Source of the DNA: Rhizoclosmatium globosum
Lineage: Eukaryota > Chytridiomycota > Chytridiomycetes > Chytridiales > Chytriomycetaceae
DNA length: 64,000 nucleotides
Reading direction: 5' to 3'
Assembly: GCA_002104985.1 (NCBI GenBank)
Contig: MCGO01000031.1
Span: forward strand, 124,001 to 188,000
A model generated the notes under the pieces. The model was not told the origin of the DNA. It searched no databases and was given only the letters and a program-made list of their open reading frames with translations. A program made the translations under genes and the position numbers. Below, piece by piece: positions 42,162 through 54,228 of the stretch (within the stretch, counting starts at the first letter, position 1; every line of letters begins with the position of its first letter).

Positions 42162-45100
42162 ATGGGATTCGTTGAGGGAGCAAGTGCATCATCGTCAGCC
42201 ACAGCCGCACCCGCACCACTCAAGAAGGCACTCAGCCGATCGATCAGTTTCCAGCTGATTGACGATGAGTCGCTCGTAGACAAGGCTGCAGCCGTTGCCA
42301 AGGCCGAGCCAGTGATCCCCGAGCTTCCGTACTTTGTCCTCGGATCCTTCTCGCTTCTGATCACAAACAACTCGCTCGTGTACCAACTGAACCAGGCAAA
42401 CATCGTCGGGACCCACGTGCGCTACACAGTGAAACAGTTCAATTCGTGGCGGAACAAGACAAAGCCGTGGTTCCAACTCGCTCAACTAAACACAAGTTGG
42501 CAACTTCCAAAGGCGGTTTCGGACTTGTTTCCAATGATTTCAGTCGAAGAATGCGTCGATGCGAAGTGCGAGTTCTGGATCAAGGCAACTCGTCAGCACC
42601 CAAACATTCTGTTGGATCTCGAAGTCCGCTGGCCGAATCCAAGCTTTGATGCCCTGAAAGACCCGCAATTGAAAGATGAAAAGTTTATTGCTCTGTTCTG
42701 GGCAAATGGTGGAAATCCGTTCCAGTTTATTGATAACGAGTTTGTTTGGTCCGACAGTGGAACAGATTCTCTCCTGAAAGACTTCAAAGTTCCTCCAACT
42801 TTTGATATCGTACCTTGCATTGGCCCTGAGGCGCCATTCGCTCTTACGTTGTACGATTATCAACTTCGTACTCTCGCATGGATGCAAGGTATCGAAGATG
42901 CTGAGCCTTCCCTCTTCTACGCTTCAAACTTGATTCCGATGGCAGAAGAAGATGGCGAAGACGACGATTTGTTTATGGATCTGTCTACTTTTGAGTTTGG
43001 GACAAAGGACACTCAACATTTCCGAAACAGAAACGTTAAAAGTGGCATTATTGCAGTGAGTACTCGTTATCTCAAAGTCGAGATATTAACTTCTTTGCAA
43101 GGACAAACCTGGAGTTGGCAAGACAATCACAACACTTGCCCTCTGCCACACTCGACCATTCGACAACCCATCCTATCTCCATAAGACCAACCCAGAAAAT
43201 GGCCGCTTCCTCTCAAAAGCCGTTTGTCTCCTTGTTCCCAACAACATTGCCCACCAGTGGGAGTCGGAAATTCGTAAATGTCTTGGTGAGACTGTCTCCA
43301 TTCTTCAAATCAAGGGAAAACAGGAATACTCCCAAACGTCTCTCGCAACAGTTCTTGAGTCAGATTTCATTATTCTCTCATACCAGTTCCTCACAAACGG
43401 AGCATATAAGGGAGCCAAGTCTCATGGTCGAGATCTTGCAAACTATGGAAAGAAGTTTGACTTTGCAAACAGTCCCTCAGATTGCAAAGAGTTCTGTGAA
43501 TCACGTGTCGGAGACTTTGCTTTCACTTGGGTTCACTTCCATCGTATTGTTTGCGACGAGTTTCACGAAGTCACCGACAAAGCACATGGAATCCGTGAAC
43601 AAGTTCGTGCCATGTCCGCTGACTATCTTTGGGGTTTGACTGGAACACCTCGTTTCGAAGACCCACAAACTGTTGCTAAATTTGCCGGATTCCTCAACAT
43701 TGAACCGTGGATCTGTCCCGACGTTGAGTCGTTCCGTTTCATTCAACACCGCGTTCGCAGAAACGAACCAGAAGTCACTTTCCCACCTCCCATCTACCAA
43801 GTGCAAAAAGTAACACAGACGCCAATGGAACGAGCCTTTTACCAATCATGTCTTCGTAACTTGTCCATTGTTGAACTCCTCAAACTCTGTAACCACTACC
43901 AAATTGGAAACCAGGCCGTGTTAGGTGCAACCATCCAAGCCATGACGATCGAAAAAGTGACAGAACTCGTCCAACAAAACCGCATCAATCAAATGGAAGA
44001 CTTGGACAAGAAAGTCGAGACGGCGACAAAGGCAATCAAAGCAACCGAAAAGGAAAAGATTGAAGAACGCGAAAAGGCACAAGAGTCTGACGCCAAAATG
44101 GCAAAACTCCCTGCAAAACTCAAATCTTTGGACGATCGCATCACTCGTTTACGTGCTGAAATCGTTGGCCTCAAGGCAGAACGAGCTCCCATCCAAGCAC
44201 AATTCACATACTTCCAAAACTTTGTCGACACCTACCTCTCGCGAAAAGGAAACATGGAATGCAACATCTGCATGGAAGAGGATGTCAAAACGGAGATTGG
44301 AATCTTACCGTGTGGACACGCGTTCTGTTGGGAATGTGCTGAAGACGTTGTCAAAGTTCACAGCAAGTGTCCAAACTGTCGTGTGGAGCTTCAAGGACGT
44401 GAAGTGATGCGTGTTTTGCCACCGGCTGTTGAAGAGGAGGTTAAGGAGGCGTTGGAGGCTGCTGATCAAGCTGAGGAGGGAGATAAACTTGATCCAGACA
44501 TGGTTGGTAAGACTACTTTCTCGATCTGTTTTTTAACGTTTTGCTTTAGTTTGGTTCGAAGATTCGTGAAATGGTCAACTACCTTCGTAACGAGATGAAG
44601 GCATCAGACGAAGCTCGTTTCATCGTGTTCATCCAGTTCGCCGATTTAGCAGATCTCGTCTCTGGAGCATTGAACACTTATGGTATTGCAACTGCACGAT
44701 TGAAGAAAGGATGGCAAGATCGTGAAAAGGCGTTGAGACTGTTCAGGGCTGGTTTGACTAAACCTGTTGGTCACGTTGCTTCTGCTGCGGAACCAGAAGG
44801 ACCTACGGTGACTGAAGAATCAAACGCTGTGGAAGTTGAAGGATCTGTTGTTGAGTTTCCTGTATTGCAGGCTGGAGATAAGGGAAAGAGGAAGGCTGAT
44901 TTCATTGATGAAGACGTGTCCAAAAAGCCGGCCAAGATTCGTAAGGTTGAAGCAAAGAAAGTTGAGAAGCCTGTGAAAATTTTAATGCTTTCTGCGCGTG
45001 ACTCCGTTAGTGGTTTGAATTTGACTGAAGGTAATCGTTTCCCCCTTCTTGTTTTGGTCTAACTAGCTCCCAGCTACTCATTGTATTGTTCTTCACCCAT

Positions 45101-45276
45101 TCCACTCTGATATTGACGAATATGCTATTGCGTCAGAGAAGCAAGGTGTTGCACGTGTATTGAGAAACGGACAAACCAAGACAGTCAAGATTGTTCGGTT
45201 CTATGTTGAGAACACTGTTGAAGCACAAATTCATTTAACTCGTGTACAGATTCATGGCGAAAATCAAGTGGAATAG
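42162..45276 (+). CDS. SNF2-family ATPase with inserted RING finger
   Basis: At least four exons (42162-43055, 43102-about 44502, about 44552-45030, about 45074-45276); the third junction is the least certain. The ATPase starts at ALTLYDYQLRTLAWM. Walker A DKPGVGKT appears across the first intron, Walker B is VCDEFHEV, and motif III is WGLTGTPRFEDP. After a coiled coil comes a C3HC4 RING finger, CNICMEEDVKTEIGILPCGH to CPNCRVEL. The second RecA lobe follows (FGSKIREMVNYL, FIVFIQFADLA, SGLNLTEATHCIVLHPF, VARVLRNGQ). RING placement between the lobes is that of Rad5/Rad16/SHPRH-type enzymes, which combine DNA translocation with ubiquitin ligation. The N-terminal 230 residues hold no HIRAN pattern that I can see. 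Nuclear. Confidence 0.8.
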
Positions 45277-45484
45277 TTTTTGAATAAAGATCAACTTGAT
45301 CTATCACTGATTCATGCAAGCAAACATGGAGTTCAATATCTGTTTGGAGTCAAAACTGCGATTTGAATTGTATTACAGGGTGGTCAAAGACGCGAATTTC
45401 AGCACTTTAAAATATTTCTGAAGCTATTTATTTGAGCATAGAAATTCTAACATAGAACATAATACAATGAATCAATATAGCTGT

Positions 45485-46876
45485 TTAGTGAGCCTTGATG
45501 GAAGAACCTTGCTCAACGCTCTCATCAGTGGTGTCCTTAACGAAAACCTTACAGAAGATGGCGAAGAAGAAGACGGAGATGACACATGGAACAACCATGA
45601 CCCAGAATTGGGTGGTTGGGGTAAGGGCGTTACCCTTCGAGGCGGTGAAGACGAAACCGTTCAATGCCCAAGAGATACCACCAGCACCAGACTGGGTACC
45701 CTTGTAGAAACCAGCGTAACGGGAGAGGGTCTCAGAGTCGTTAGAGATGGCACCAATGAGGTAGTTGGTGTAAACCTGGAAGAAGGCATCGTAGAGACCG
45801 TAGCAGACGTACAAAAGGAATGGACCGAAGAAAGAACCGAAGTTGTCTCCAGCATCGAAGTGGTTACCCTTGTCGGTCCATCCGTTGCTGACGGAGGCGT
45901 ACTGGAAGGCAGCACCTCCACCGAAGAAGGCAAGGGTGGTACCAGCCATGATGTAGCATCCAGTCCAGGCACGGGTAGTACGGGAGTACTTGGTGTTGTC
46001 CAAGAACATGTTTCCGAGAACCCACGCACCAGCGGCTTGAGACAACCAGTAGAAAATAGCCTTAAGACCGTTGGAACGACCAGAGAAGTTGTCACCGAAT
46101 GGACCGAACTGGTAAGTGTAGAACCAGTTGGAAGACATGCATGGAATCAAGATGGTCAACATGGCTGGGTTGGTGAAAAGCTTGAGGACTTCGACGAACT
46201 CACGGAGAACGTTGGTTGGTGGGGTCTCGACTTGGGTCTGGTCTTCACGGATAATGGTACCTGGTGGCTGGATGAGGAAAGCGACGATGGATCCACCGGC
46301 CATGAGAATAATGAAGATCAAGTACATGGCGTCGTTCATGGCAACTCCGGAGGAGCCGGCACCCCAGGAAAGAGCAGTGGAGATGGTGTTACCGAGCACA
46401 GCTCCCAAGTTGAAGATAACCCAGAAAGTAGCGAAGAAAGTACCCTTCTGGGACTCAGTTGGGTAGGTCAAGCAAATCTGACCCTGGGCGGCCCAAAGCA
46501 TACCAGCACAGAGACCGATGTAGGCACCGGAGAAAATGGAGAAAGTGTTGGCAGAATCTGGGATTGGAGCAGAGTCATCACCACCCTGAACCTTGAAAAT
46601 GTTGTACTGAGCAGCAGCGTAGATAGCGTAACCCGTTCCACCAATTGCAGCGAGGATGCGTGGACCGAGGATGTTGTTGAGACCACCAGCAAGGAGACCC
46701 ATGATGGCGAAACACAAGTACAAGGCAGCGTTCTGCTTGTCCTTGACTTCCTGAGCGGATGGACCGGCAGTTGGAAGGGAGTTCAAGGCGTTGAACATTC
46801 CTGGACAGAGGAAACAGACGAAGGAGATAACGTAGACCTGAGTACGGGCCTGGTTGAGAGTGTCGAAGAAGCCCAT
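45485..46876 (-). CDS. UNC-93-like major facilitator transporter
   Basis: Single coding exon, 463 residues. About eleven to twelve hydrophobic segments are visible, starting with VYVISFVCFLCPGMFNALN and ending VMVVPCVISVFFFAIFC. GMFNALNSLPTAG and the loop order match fungal DUF895/UNC-93-like membrane proteins, which may transport or regulate ion fluxes; substrate unknown. A clear GTGAGT donor at 46944 pairs with CTCTAG at 46877, so an intron of the 5' UTR ends directly before the ATG. The codon choice is strongly biased (GCC, ACC, GGT, AAG), suggesting high expression, and leaves the opposite strand open across the whole gene. Confidence 0.8.
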   Translation of the reverse strand: MGFFDTLNQARTQVYVISFVCFLCPGMFNALNSLPTAGPSAQEVKDKQNAALYLCFAIMGLLAGGLNNILGPRILAAIGGTGYAIYAAAQYNIFKVQGGDDSAPIPDSANTFSIFSGAYIGLCAGMLWAAQGQICLTYPTESQKGTFFATFWVIFNLGAVLGNTISTALSWGAGSSGVAMNDAMYLIFIILMAGGSIVAFLIQPPGTIIREDQTQVETPPTNVLREFVEVLKLFTNPAMLTILIPCMSSNWFYTYQFGPFGDNFSGRSNGLKAIFYWLSQAAGAWVLGNMFLDNTKYSRTTRAWTGCYIMAGTTLAFFGGGAAFQYASVSNGWTDKGNHFDAGDNFGSFFGPFLLYVCYGLYDAFFQVYTNYLIGAISNDSETLSRYAGFYKGTQSGAGGISWALNGFVFTASKGNALTPTTQFWVMVVPCVISVFFFAIFCKVFVKDTTDESVEQGSSIKAH

Positions 46877-47408
46877 CTAGAGTGGTTTTAGATTAGCAAT
46901 TTGTGAGGCTGAGGAGTGGCAGTGAAGACTGATGACTACTCACTGTTTTTTGTGCGATAGATTTGATGGGGAGAGTGGAGGAAGGCGCTTCCCTCTTTTT
47001 GTATGGAAAATGGGAGGCTCACGGGCTTGGCATCAAATTTTGTAATTTCAGGTTGTCAGGAAAGCCATGAGTCACTGGCATCGAATGGAATTGACAAAGT
47101 ATGGCTATATTTGTGTCGATATTCACTGGATGTTTGTTCACAAATGATATTTTGATGCTAGCCTCCGGTGAACTGATACGGTTCATCCATTGTCAAATTT
47201 TCCGATTTCAGGGCATGGAAAGTAGATAACAGAGCGACCCTGAAGCTCAATTTAACAAGTAATGTATCCATATTCTTCTAGTCAAGTCTTAAGCTGCTGT
47301 ATTATAGTCTCCTTGTTCTTCGCGAATTTTAAAGCTTATGTAATCGTATAGGCACTAAATCAATAAATCGAAATAATATCAATCAATCGAGAATGCGAGA
47401 GCGCTTTA
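46877..47408. promoter_or_regulatory. Spacer with 5' UTR intron and promoter of the UNC-93-like gene
   Basis: Holds the 68-bp leader intron (46944-46877). Upstream, about 46950-47300, no motif stands out. The 3' end of the F-box/LRR gene lies at 47409. Confidence 0.4.
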
Positions 47409-48245
47409 TCAATTTTCCATATCAAAGAATCCATCAATCATCAATAAATTCCAGGCATTTGTTCCTGGTAACAACCCAGATGGCAAGATGTCTGATAAAT
47501 TGTTTGGCATGAGAGAAATGGAATCCAAATTGACGAGCCTCCCGACTTCTCTTGGTACATCAATCAGATTGTCACTTAAATTCAAGTGAACTAGTTGGCG
47601 CATATCCCAAAGCTCGAGAGGAATAGTACCAGAAATCATGTTTGAGTTCAGGTTTAAAGTTGTCAATTCTCTGAATTTGCACAACGACACATCAATGCAA
47701 CCGCTCAACTCATTGTGACTCAAATCCAAAAGCAACAAATGTTTCAAACGAGCCAATGATAATGGAATCGGGCCCGAGAGTTCATTATGGGAGAGAACCA
47801 ATTTGATCAGTAAGGTGAGGTCTCCAATTTCATTTGGGATAGGACCTTTCAGCGAATTGGATTGCAGACGCAGCGAGACCAAGTTTGACATTAATCCGAT
47901 TTGCGAGGGTATATGTCCTCGAATTGAGTAATGCTGAAAGGCCCATCCAATTCGTTGTGGCGGAATAAGATACTTGAGGTAGGCAAGTTGGTAGGCTGAG
48001 GGCCATTCGAACCAAAGAACATCGAGATCAGACGGAGTTTTATGTTTCTTTGGAGGTCTTTTTGGGTCGAGTGGGAGAGAAGACTGAGAGGGGTTGACAA
48101 AGAGGGATATGTTTCTGGTGGCAAAGTGGGATGTTTCCAGGCATCGATTGATTGATTTGCACAGACGGGAGTACTTGAGCACGCGAGACGGATGAATCCA
48201 ACGAAAGATGAGCACAATCAATTCGAAGGGAAGAGTTTGAATCAT
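47409..48245 (-). CDS. F-box-like protein with plant-type leucine-rich repeats
   Basis: Single exon, 278 residues from ATG at 48245; upstream frame sequence is purine-rich leader without ATG. The N-terminus MIQTLPFELIVLIFRWI resembles an F-box start (LP-x-E-L-x-x-x-I). Residues 115-260 carry about six repeats of the pattern L-x-x-L-x-L-x-x-N-x-L-x-G-x-I-P-x-x-(I/L), for example LQSNSLKGPIPNEIGDLTLL. This is the plant-specific LRR consensus, also found in some chytrid and oomycete proteins. No signal peptide or membrane segment, so it is likely cytosolic and may recruit substrates to an SCF ligase. Head to head with UTP21, 86 bp between starts. Confidence 0.65.
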   Translation of the reverse strand: MIQTLPFELIVLIFRWIHPSRVLKYSRLCKSINRCLETSHFATRNISLFVNPSQSSLPLDPKRPPKKHKTPSDLDVLWFEWPSAYQLAYLKYLIPPQRIGWAFQHYSIRGHIPSQIGLMSNLVSLRLQSNSLKGPIPNEIGDLTLLIKLVLSHNELSGPIPLSLARLKHLLLLDLSHNELSGCIDVSLCKFRELTTLNLNSNMISGTIPLELWDMRQLVHLNLSDNLIDVPREVGRLVNLDSISLMPNNLSDILPSGLLPGTNAWNLLMIDGFFDMEN

Positions 48246-48331
48246 TAAATAGTTCTGTTCTTTCTTTCTTCTTTCTTTTTTTCTTTTGTCTTTCTTTGGC
48301 ACAAACCACTCTCACCAAATCCAATCGAACA

Positions 48332-51300
48332 ATGTCCCACCGAAACACGTCGCTCGTCCGCTTTCGAACACTTGGAATTGTGTGTGGACCAACGCCGGTC
48401 TTTGTGAACTCGCTCGGATCAAATGGCTTCTTTACTGCCGTTGCACCACTCGAACGATCTTTCCAACTCTTCAATGTGCGTCTGTTCTTACTCATCCATC
48501 TGGGCTCTAATCTTTCTCGTCGGGAAACAGGTCGAGAACTTGCACTTGATCTTCCTGTCAAAGGAAATCCCTTCAAAAGAACAAATATCCTGTGTTTATG
48601 CCCACAACGAATTCACTTTCGCTGCAGCAGGAACAAAGATCTTTATATACAAGAGAGCTGATGTCGTACGTTAATTCCTGGGCTTTCGTGATTGGTAAAC
48701 TGATGGATGCTTGCAGGTTTCAGTCTTGTCAATTCCTGCCATGGAGTCGTATGCTTCTGCTAGAGATAATCAAGATGAAGCACGAATCTTCAAGTTATTG
48801 GTTCTTGGTGATTTGGTCATTGCTGCAGTTTCGGATAACACTGTTCGCATTTGGAACTGGGCAACGAAAGGTATGAATCGAGATAGACTTTCAACAAGGA
48901 CAAGAGCGAGCGAATATAACCAGGAACTCAGAAATGTTTTATGATCCATTCAGGAATACGACCTGGAAATATAAAATAGTTTTGGTTCAACAACAGTCAC
49001 ACAAACTTGTAGAGCTTAATACTCACTCAATCCATAATTTATAGAATTCGTCAAGACAATCTCATTCGAGCCACACTTTGTTGTCACAACATTTATTCAT
49101 CCAAGCACCTATGTCAACAAGATTCTTGTAGCTAGTGCAGATGGACGCCTTCAGTTGTGGAATTTCGCATCCCTGTATGTAGCTATTCCAATTTTCAAAA
49201 TATCCTAACCACATCCACAGAACCATGATCTACGAATTCCCAAGCCTCTCCTCCCCAATCTTGACCCTCGCCCAATCACCTGCTATTGATGTTATCGCGA
49301 TTGGAACTCAAGATGGTCGAATTCTCCTGAAAGACATCAAAACGAACGTTCCCATCAAACAATTCTACCAAGAGTCGCAAAGCCCTGTCACAGCAATCAG
49401 TTTCCGTAGTGATGACGATTCGCCAGTTCCTATGATGGCGAGTGGTGGTGCGGACGGAAGTGTGTTTATCTGGGACTTGGAAAAGAATGTTTTGGTTGTG
49501 AGAGTTGCTGCTGGAGAAGGGGATGCTCATGGTGAAGCTGTGCACACTGCTCAGTTTTTGTCGGGGCAGCCGGTTTTGGTAACTGCTTCTGGCGATAACT
49601 CTATCAAGGTAAAACTTCCTGACTTGGAACGTTAGTGATCCTAATCTGGTCTTTTTCCAACAGGAATGGATCTTTGATAATGACAACGGCCACCCAAGGT
49701 TATGGAAGTCTCGAAGTGGACACAGGGATCCACCAAATAGAATTCGATTCGTTGGCCCAGATCCTACCACAATCATTTCTTCTGGATCTGACGGATCATT
49801 GCGAAAATATTCGACGATCCAAGATCAACGGAACTTGGAATTCTCCAGAAGTACGTTATTATCTTTGAATTTTCAAAAGAATACTTTGAAACTGATTGTG
49901 TTATTCAGAAAATGCGGAATCCAAGAAGTTCAGTGCTGTCACGCTTGACGGTCGTCCCAACCCAATCATCCACTTTGATGCCTGCGAATCAGGAGTTAAC
50001 GATTGGGATGATATTATTACTGTCGAAGCAAACAGTCACCTCGTTAAAACATGGAGACTTAAGCGAGGTGCGATTGGTAAACACCAGTTGGCTGTTACAG
50101 ACAAAACTCCAGCCAAAGTACGTTTGTCCAATTACAATTTGGACGAGCATTAACTTAAAATGTATTTGTTCAGGTTGCTAGCATCAGTCCCTGTGGAAAC
50201 TTTGTATTCGTGGGATCAGCAAAGGGAGGAATTGACATGTACAATATCCAGTCTGGACACTTGAAAGGAACATTCCCTACTGCTCGTGGCCACTCAAAGG
50301 CGATTGTTGGTTTGGCTGCAGACTCTTTGTCTGAGAAGCTTGTTTCAGCCTCTTTGGATGGTACCGTCAAGGTAAAGCTGGAAGAACTTTGAAACATGCG
50401 CCGGTACTAATCGCGAGTTGTAGATTTGGGGGATCAAGAAACGAAGTCTGCTGGAGACTATCACATTCTCCGTCCCTGTTTCAGGAATGACTTTCCACAA
50501 GGAAAGCAATATTGCGGCAGTCGCTTGCGACGACTTGTGTGTCCGCATTATTGATATTGAAGTTGGAAAGGTTGTCCGTGAGTTCTGGGGACATCGTAAC
50601 CGGATCTTGGATATGGTGAGTTGATTTCGCTGGATGTTTGAATTTCGCTGACATGATTCAACAGTCTTTGAGCCCTGATTCGAGATGGTTGTTGACATCT
50701 GGTCTTGAAGGAAATATTAAGTTATGGGATATTCCTTCGAGTACTTTGATTGGTTCTCTTCGCGTTGATCCTGCAACAAGTGTTTCTTTTTCGGTTGATG
50801 GAAACTATATTGCAACGTCTCATGTTAATAATCGAGGAGTCGTCTTATGGTTGGTTCTCAAAAGCAGTTTTAACTTGCTTCTGACTTCATATCGTGGTAT
50901 AGGGCAAACACTACACTCTTTGATATTTCATCATCTGCTATTCCAGTTGACTTGAGAGTTCCAGAGGAGGAAGACGACGACTTGATGAACACAGGTCGTG
51001 ATGACTCGCTCACCTTGAATGAAGAAGACGATCCAAACAATGAACTCATTCGATTATCTTCTCTCCCACTTTCACGAGTGCAACTTTTGCTCAACTTGGA
51101 GTCCATTCAGGTATGATGACTTTGCGAATTCTGTTATTCGCGAAACTGATTGTGACTAGAAACGGAGAAAACCAGCGGAGAAGCTTCAAAAGCCTGATAA
51201 CGTTCCATTCTTCTTGGGAGCATTGGGATCAACGTCTGGAGACACATCGTTCAAGGCAGCCAGCTTCGACTTTGTGGAAGCTAATACTGATGTTAGCAAA

Positions 51301-51713
51301 CGACTCATCATGGACTTCAATGATTCCACTGCTGACTGGCATGGTAAGAAAAACACTTTAAAGTATACCGCGTTCTTACAAAGAAATTTATAGGAAAAGT
51401 TGAATATCTTGACACTCTGCTCCAACTCTCTCCCTCTGCTCTGGATCTCGAAATCCGATCCTTTGGTCCGTCCGACTTTGAACCATTCCTCGACATTCTC
51501 CTTCAAAACTCATCAAACCTCTCCAACTATGAATTCGTACAGTGCGTGCTTAGCATCTTTTTGGAGGCGCATGGAAGCGACTTGATTCTCGAGACAGGAA
51601 AACACGTGCAAAAGAAGTTGAATCAGGTTAAGGATAGTGTAGCGGCTTCATGGAGGGTGTTGGAGGATTTGTTTCATGCGAATTTGGCTGTGTTGGAGCA
51701 TTTGAGAACATGA
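48332..51713 (+). CDS. UTP21: U3 snoRNP protein Utp21 (WDR36)
   Basis: About a dozen exons, roughly 870 residues. The N-terminus (FRTLGIVCGPTPVFVNSLGS, TAVAPLERSFQLFNVENL) follows the Utp21 pattern. Two sets of WD40 repeats follow, for example VIAAVSDNTVRIWNWATK, ILVASADGRLQLWNFASL, MASGGADGSVFIWDLEKN and WLLTSGLEGNIKLWDIPS. The C-terminal Utp21 domain runs from RLSSLPLSRVQLLLNLESIQ to LEDLFHANLAVLEHL. Utp21 is a part of the UTP-B module of the small-subunit processome, acting in the nucleolus on 18S rRNA processing. Introns are short and in-frame joins were followed by eye through the repeats, so exon ends inside may be off by a few bases. Confidence 0.85.
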
Positions 51714-51786
51714 GTATGGCAGGTTATAAATGCAATAAAGGCGTTCAGTTAATAAAGGAATCCTAAAACAAAACTCTTTTCTCGAA

Positions 51787-54085
51787 ATGACCAACTCATT
51801 CGACAAGGCCAAGCTTGCCAACGCGCTCTCCAGCCACACACTCAAAAGTGCGACCCGTTTCCAGTACGGAACAGCGGGCTTCCGAATGGAGTGGGTTTCG
51901 TTGTCTCTTGAAAGCACTTGCCTTGCTTACTTGAAGTTACTTTGAACTAGGGCCTCGCTCTTGGACCCGGTCATGTTTGCCGTTGGTCTTCTCGCCGTTC
52001 TTCGCTCGAAATACCACAAGGGAAAGACGATTGGCGTCATGGTCACGGCGTCCCACAATCCAGAGAAGGTGAGATTGTGAGACGCATTGCTGGAACGCGG
52101 AACAACTAGGACTGGACTGGGCACAGGAAAGCGCTTGACCAAATAGAAATTAAGAAGAATGCAAGGAAGATGACATTGTCAAGAGGATGTCTCTTGAGTG
52201 CACAGTATCACACCTTGTCATTGCCTATTTGGGTTGCTTGCTTGAACCCTGTATGCAATCAAAGACCTCCTTCCATTCACAGTTCCTCATTCAAATGACT
52301 TACCCTTCTGACAGGATAATGGAGTTAAATTGGTCGAGCCCCTTGGTGAAATGCTCGTTCAGTCGTGGGAAGGTTATGCGACGGAATTGGCCAACGCCAC
52401 GTCATCAGCCGATGCGATCACCAGCGCCCTTGAATCAATCATTGCAAAAGAAAAGATCGACCTTTCTCAACCTGCGCGCGTTGTCGTCGCCAGAGACACC
52501 AGGTGAGTACCAGTGATGAAATACAGTTGTGTTTTAAAACAACGTTGCCCACAAGACCCTCTGGAAAGGCACTCGTTGCATCGCTCGTTGATGGAGTTCA
52601 ATGCCTTGGTGGCGAGATCAAGGATTTCGGGCTCTTTACAACTCCCCAATTGCACTATGTCGTCCGTTGCATCAACACGGCTGGAACCGAAGATGCGTAC
52701 GGAGAGCCAACTGAAGAAGCGTACTACGAGAAATTGGCTGCTGCCTTCAAGAAGATCACCGTGAGTCCTTGAATTATTCTAACTATATTGCTTACAACGC
52801 CATTTCAAGGCTGGTTACCCACGCTTGTCACCATTGTTGATTGACGGTGCGAACGGAATCGGCGCTCCTGCTATGGAAAAGCTTGGCAAATATTTGGGCG
52901 ATTCTTTTGCATACCAACTCGTCAACAACGATGTCGTTTCTTCTGGAAAGCTGAACCATGAGGTATTCGCATGATTGATTTTTTGAACGTTACAACTTAT
53001 TCTATTGCATCAGAGTGGTGCAGACTTTGTCAAAATCAAGCAAACCAAGCCACTTGGCATGGACTTGAAGTACGGACAGAGAGCCTGTTCCTTGGATGGT
53101 GATGCCGATCGTATCGTTTTCTACTTTACTGAAGAAGGTGGGTCGTTTGGTGCGTTATGATGGAAATTTGAGAAGTTCAATTCACAGATGGTACCTTCCG
53201 CTTGTTGGATGGTGACAAGATCGCAACTCTTGCGGCCGACTTCATCATGGACCTTGCCAAGCAAGCCAACATTTTGGTTCAGCGCGAAGATGGCTCAAAG
53301 ACCCCACTCCACATCGGCCTTGTTCAAACTGCCTACGCAAACGGATCTTCAACTGCATATGTCAAGGATACATTGGTTTGTATCATTTTTACTTTTTTGG
53401 AAGACAGTAAATCGCTGACGCATATTCCAGCAAGTCCCTGTTGTGTTCACCCCAACTGGTGTCAAGCATTTGCACCATGCTGCTGAAGAGTTTGACGTCG
53501 GTGTTTACTTTGAGGCGAATGGTCATGGAACTGTTTTGTTTAGTCCAGCTGCTATTAAAGCCTTCAAGACAAGTGTTGGGTTTGTGTTCAAATGAAATTC
53601 CTTGGACGACTATCTCACCATCTATTATTAGTGCAACCCCTGCCGCTGAAAAAGCAATTGACGCACTCCGCGCTTTGACAGAGTTGATCAACCAAGCGGT
53701 TGGAGACGCATTGTCGGACATGCTCTTGGTCGAAGCCACCTTGACTTACCAACAAAAGTCATTCGCTAAATGGAACTCTGACTACACTGACCTTCCAAGT
53801 CGTCAAGAGAAAGTCAAAGTTGCCAACCGCGCCAACTTTGTTCCCATCAAAGCTGATACTGAGTTGTCTCACCCTATTGGGCTTCAAGAAAAGATTAACG
53901 AGCAAGTTGCCAAGTTTTCAAAGGGACGTTGCTTTGTTCGCCCATCTGGAACTGAAGACATTGTCAGAGTATATGCAGAGGCTGCAACCAGAGAAGAAAC
54001 TGACCGCTTGTGTTATTTGGTTTGCGGGCTAGTATTTGATGGGTATGGCGGTGTTGGAACCAGACCAACAACCTTCTTGCCTTGA
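51787..54085 (+). CDS. AGM1: Phosphoacetylglucosamine mutase
   Basis: About eight exons, near 560 residues, the usual length. Converts GlcNAc-6-phosphate to GlcNAc-1-phosphate, a cytosolic step to UDP-GlcNAc for chitin and glycans. Seen in order: FQYGTAGFR at the start, TASHNP with the phosphoserine, [12 protein letters not shown], the metal loop [23 protein letters not shown] for sugar binding and [18 protein letters not shown] for phosphate binding. The second intron (about 52069-52315) is long for this window, about 250 bp. Tandem with UTP21, only 73 bp after its stop. Confidence 0.9.
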
Positions 54086-54228
54086 TTTCTTGAAGTCTGC
54101 CTTGCATTATTGACCATTTGAATAAATGCGGTTTTACGTGAAAAAAGACTTGTTATGAAATTAGATGCAATATTGGAGAGAACTTGAGCGATTTTAGGCG
54201 AAATATTTATTTCGTTGTCGCCATACAT

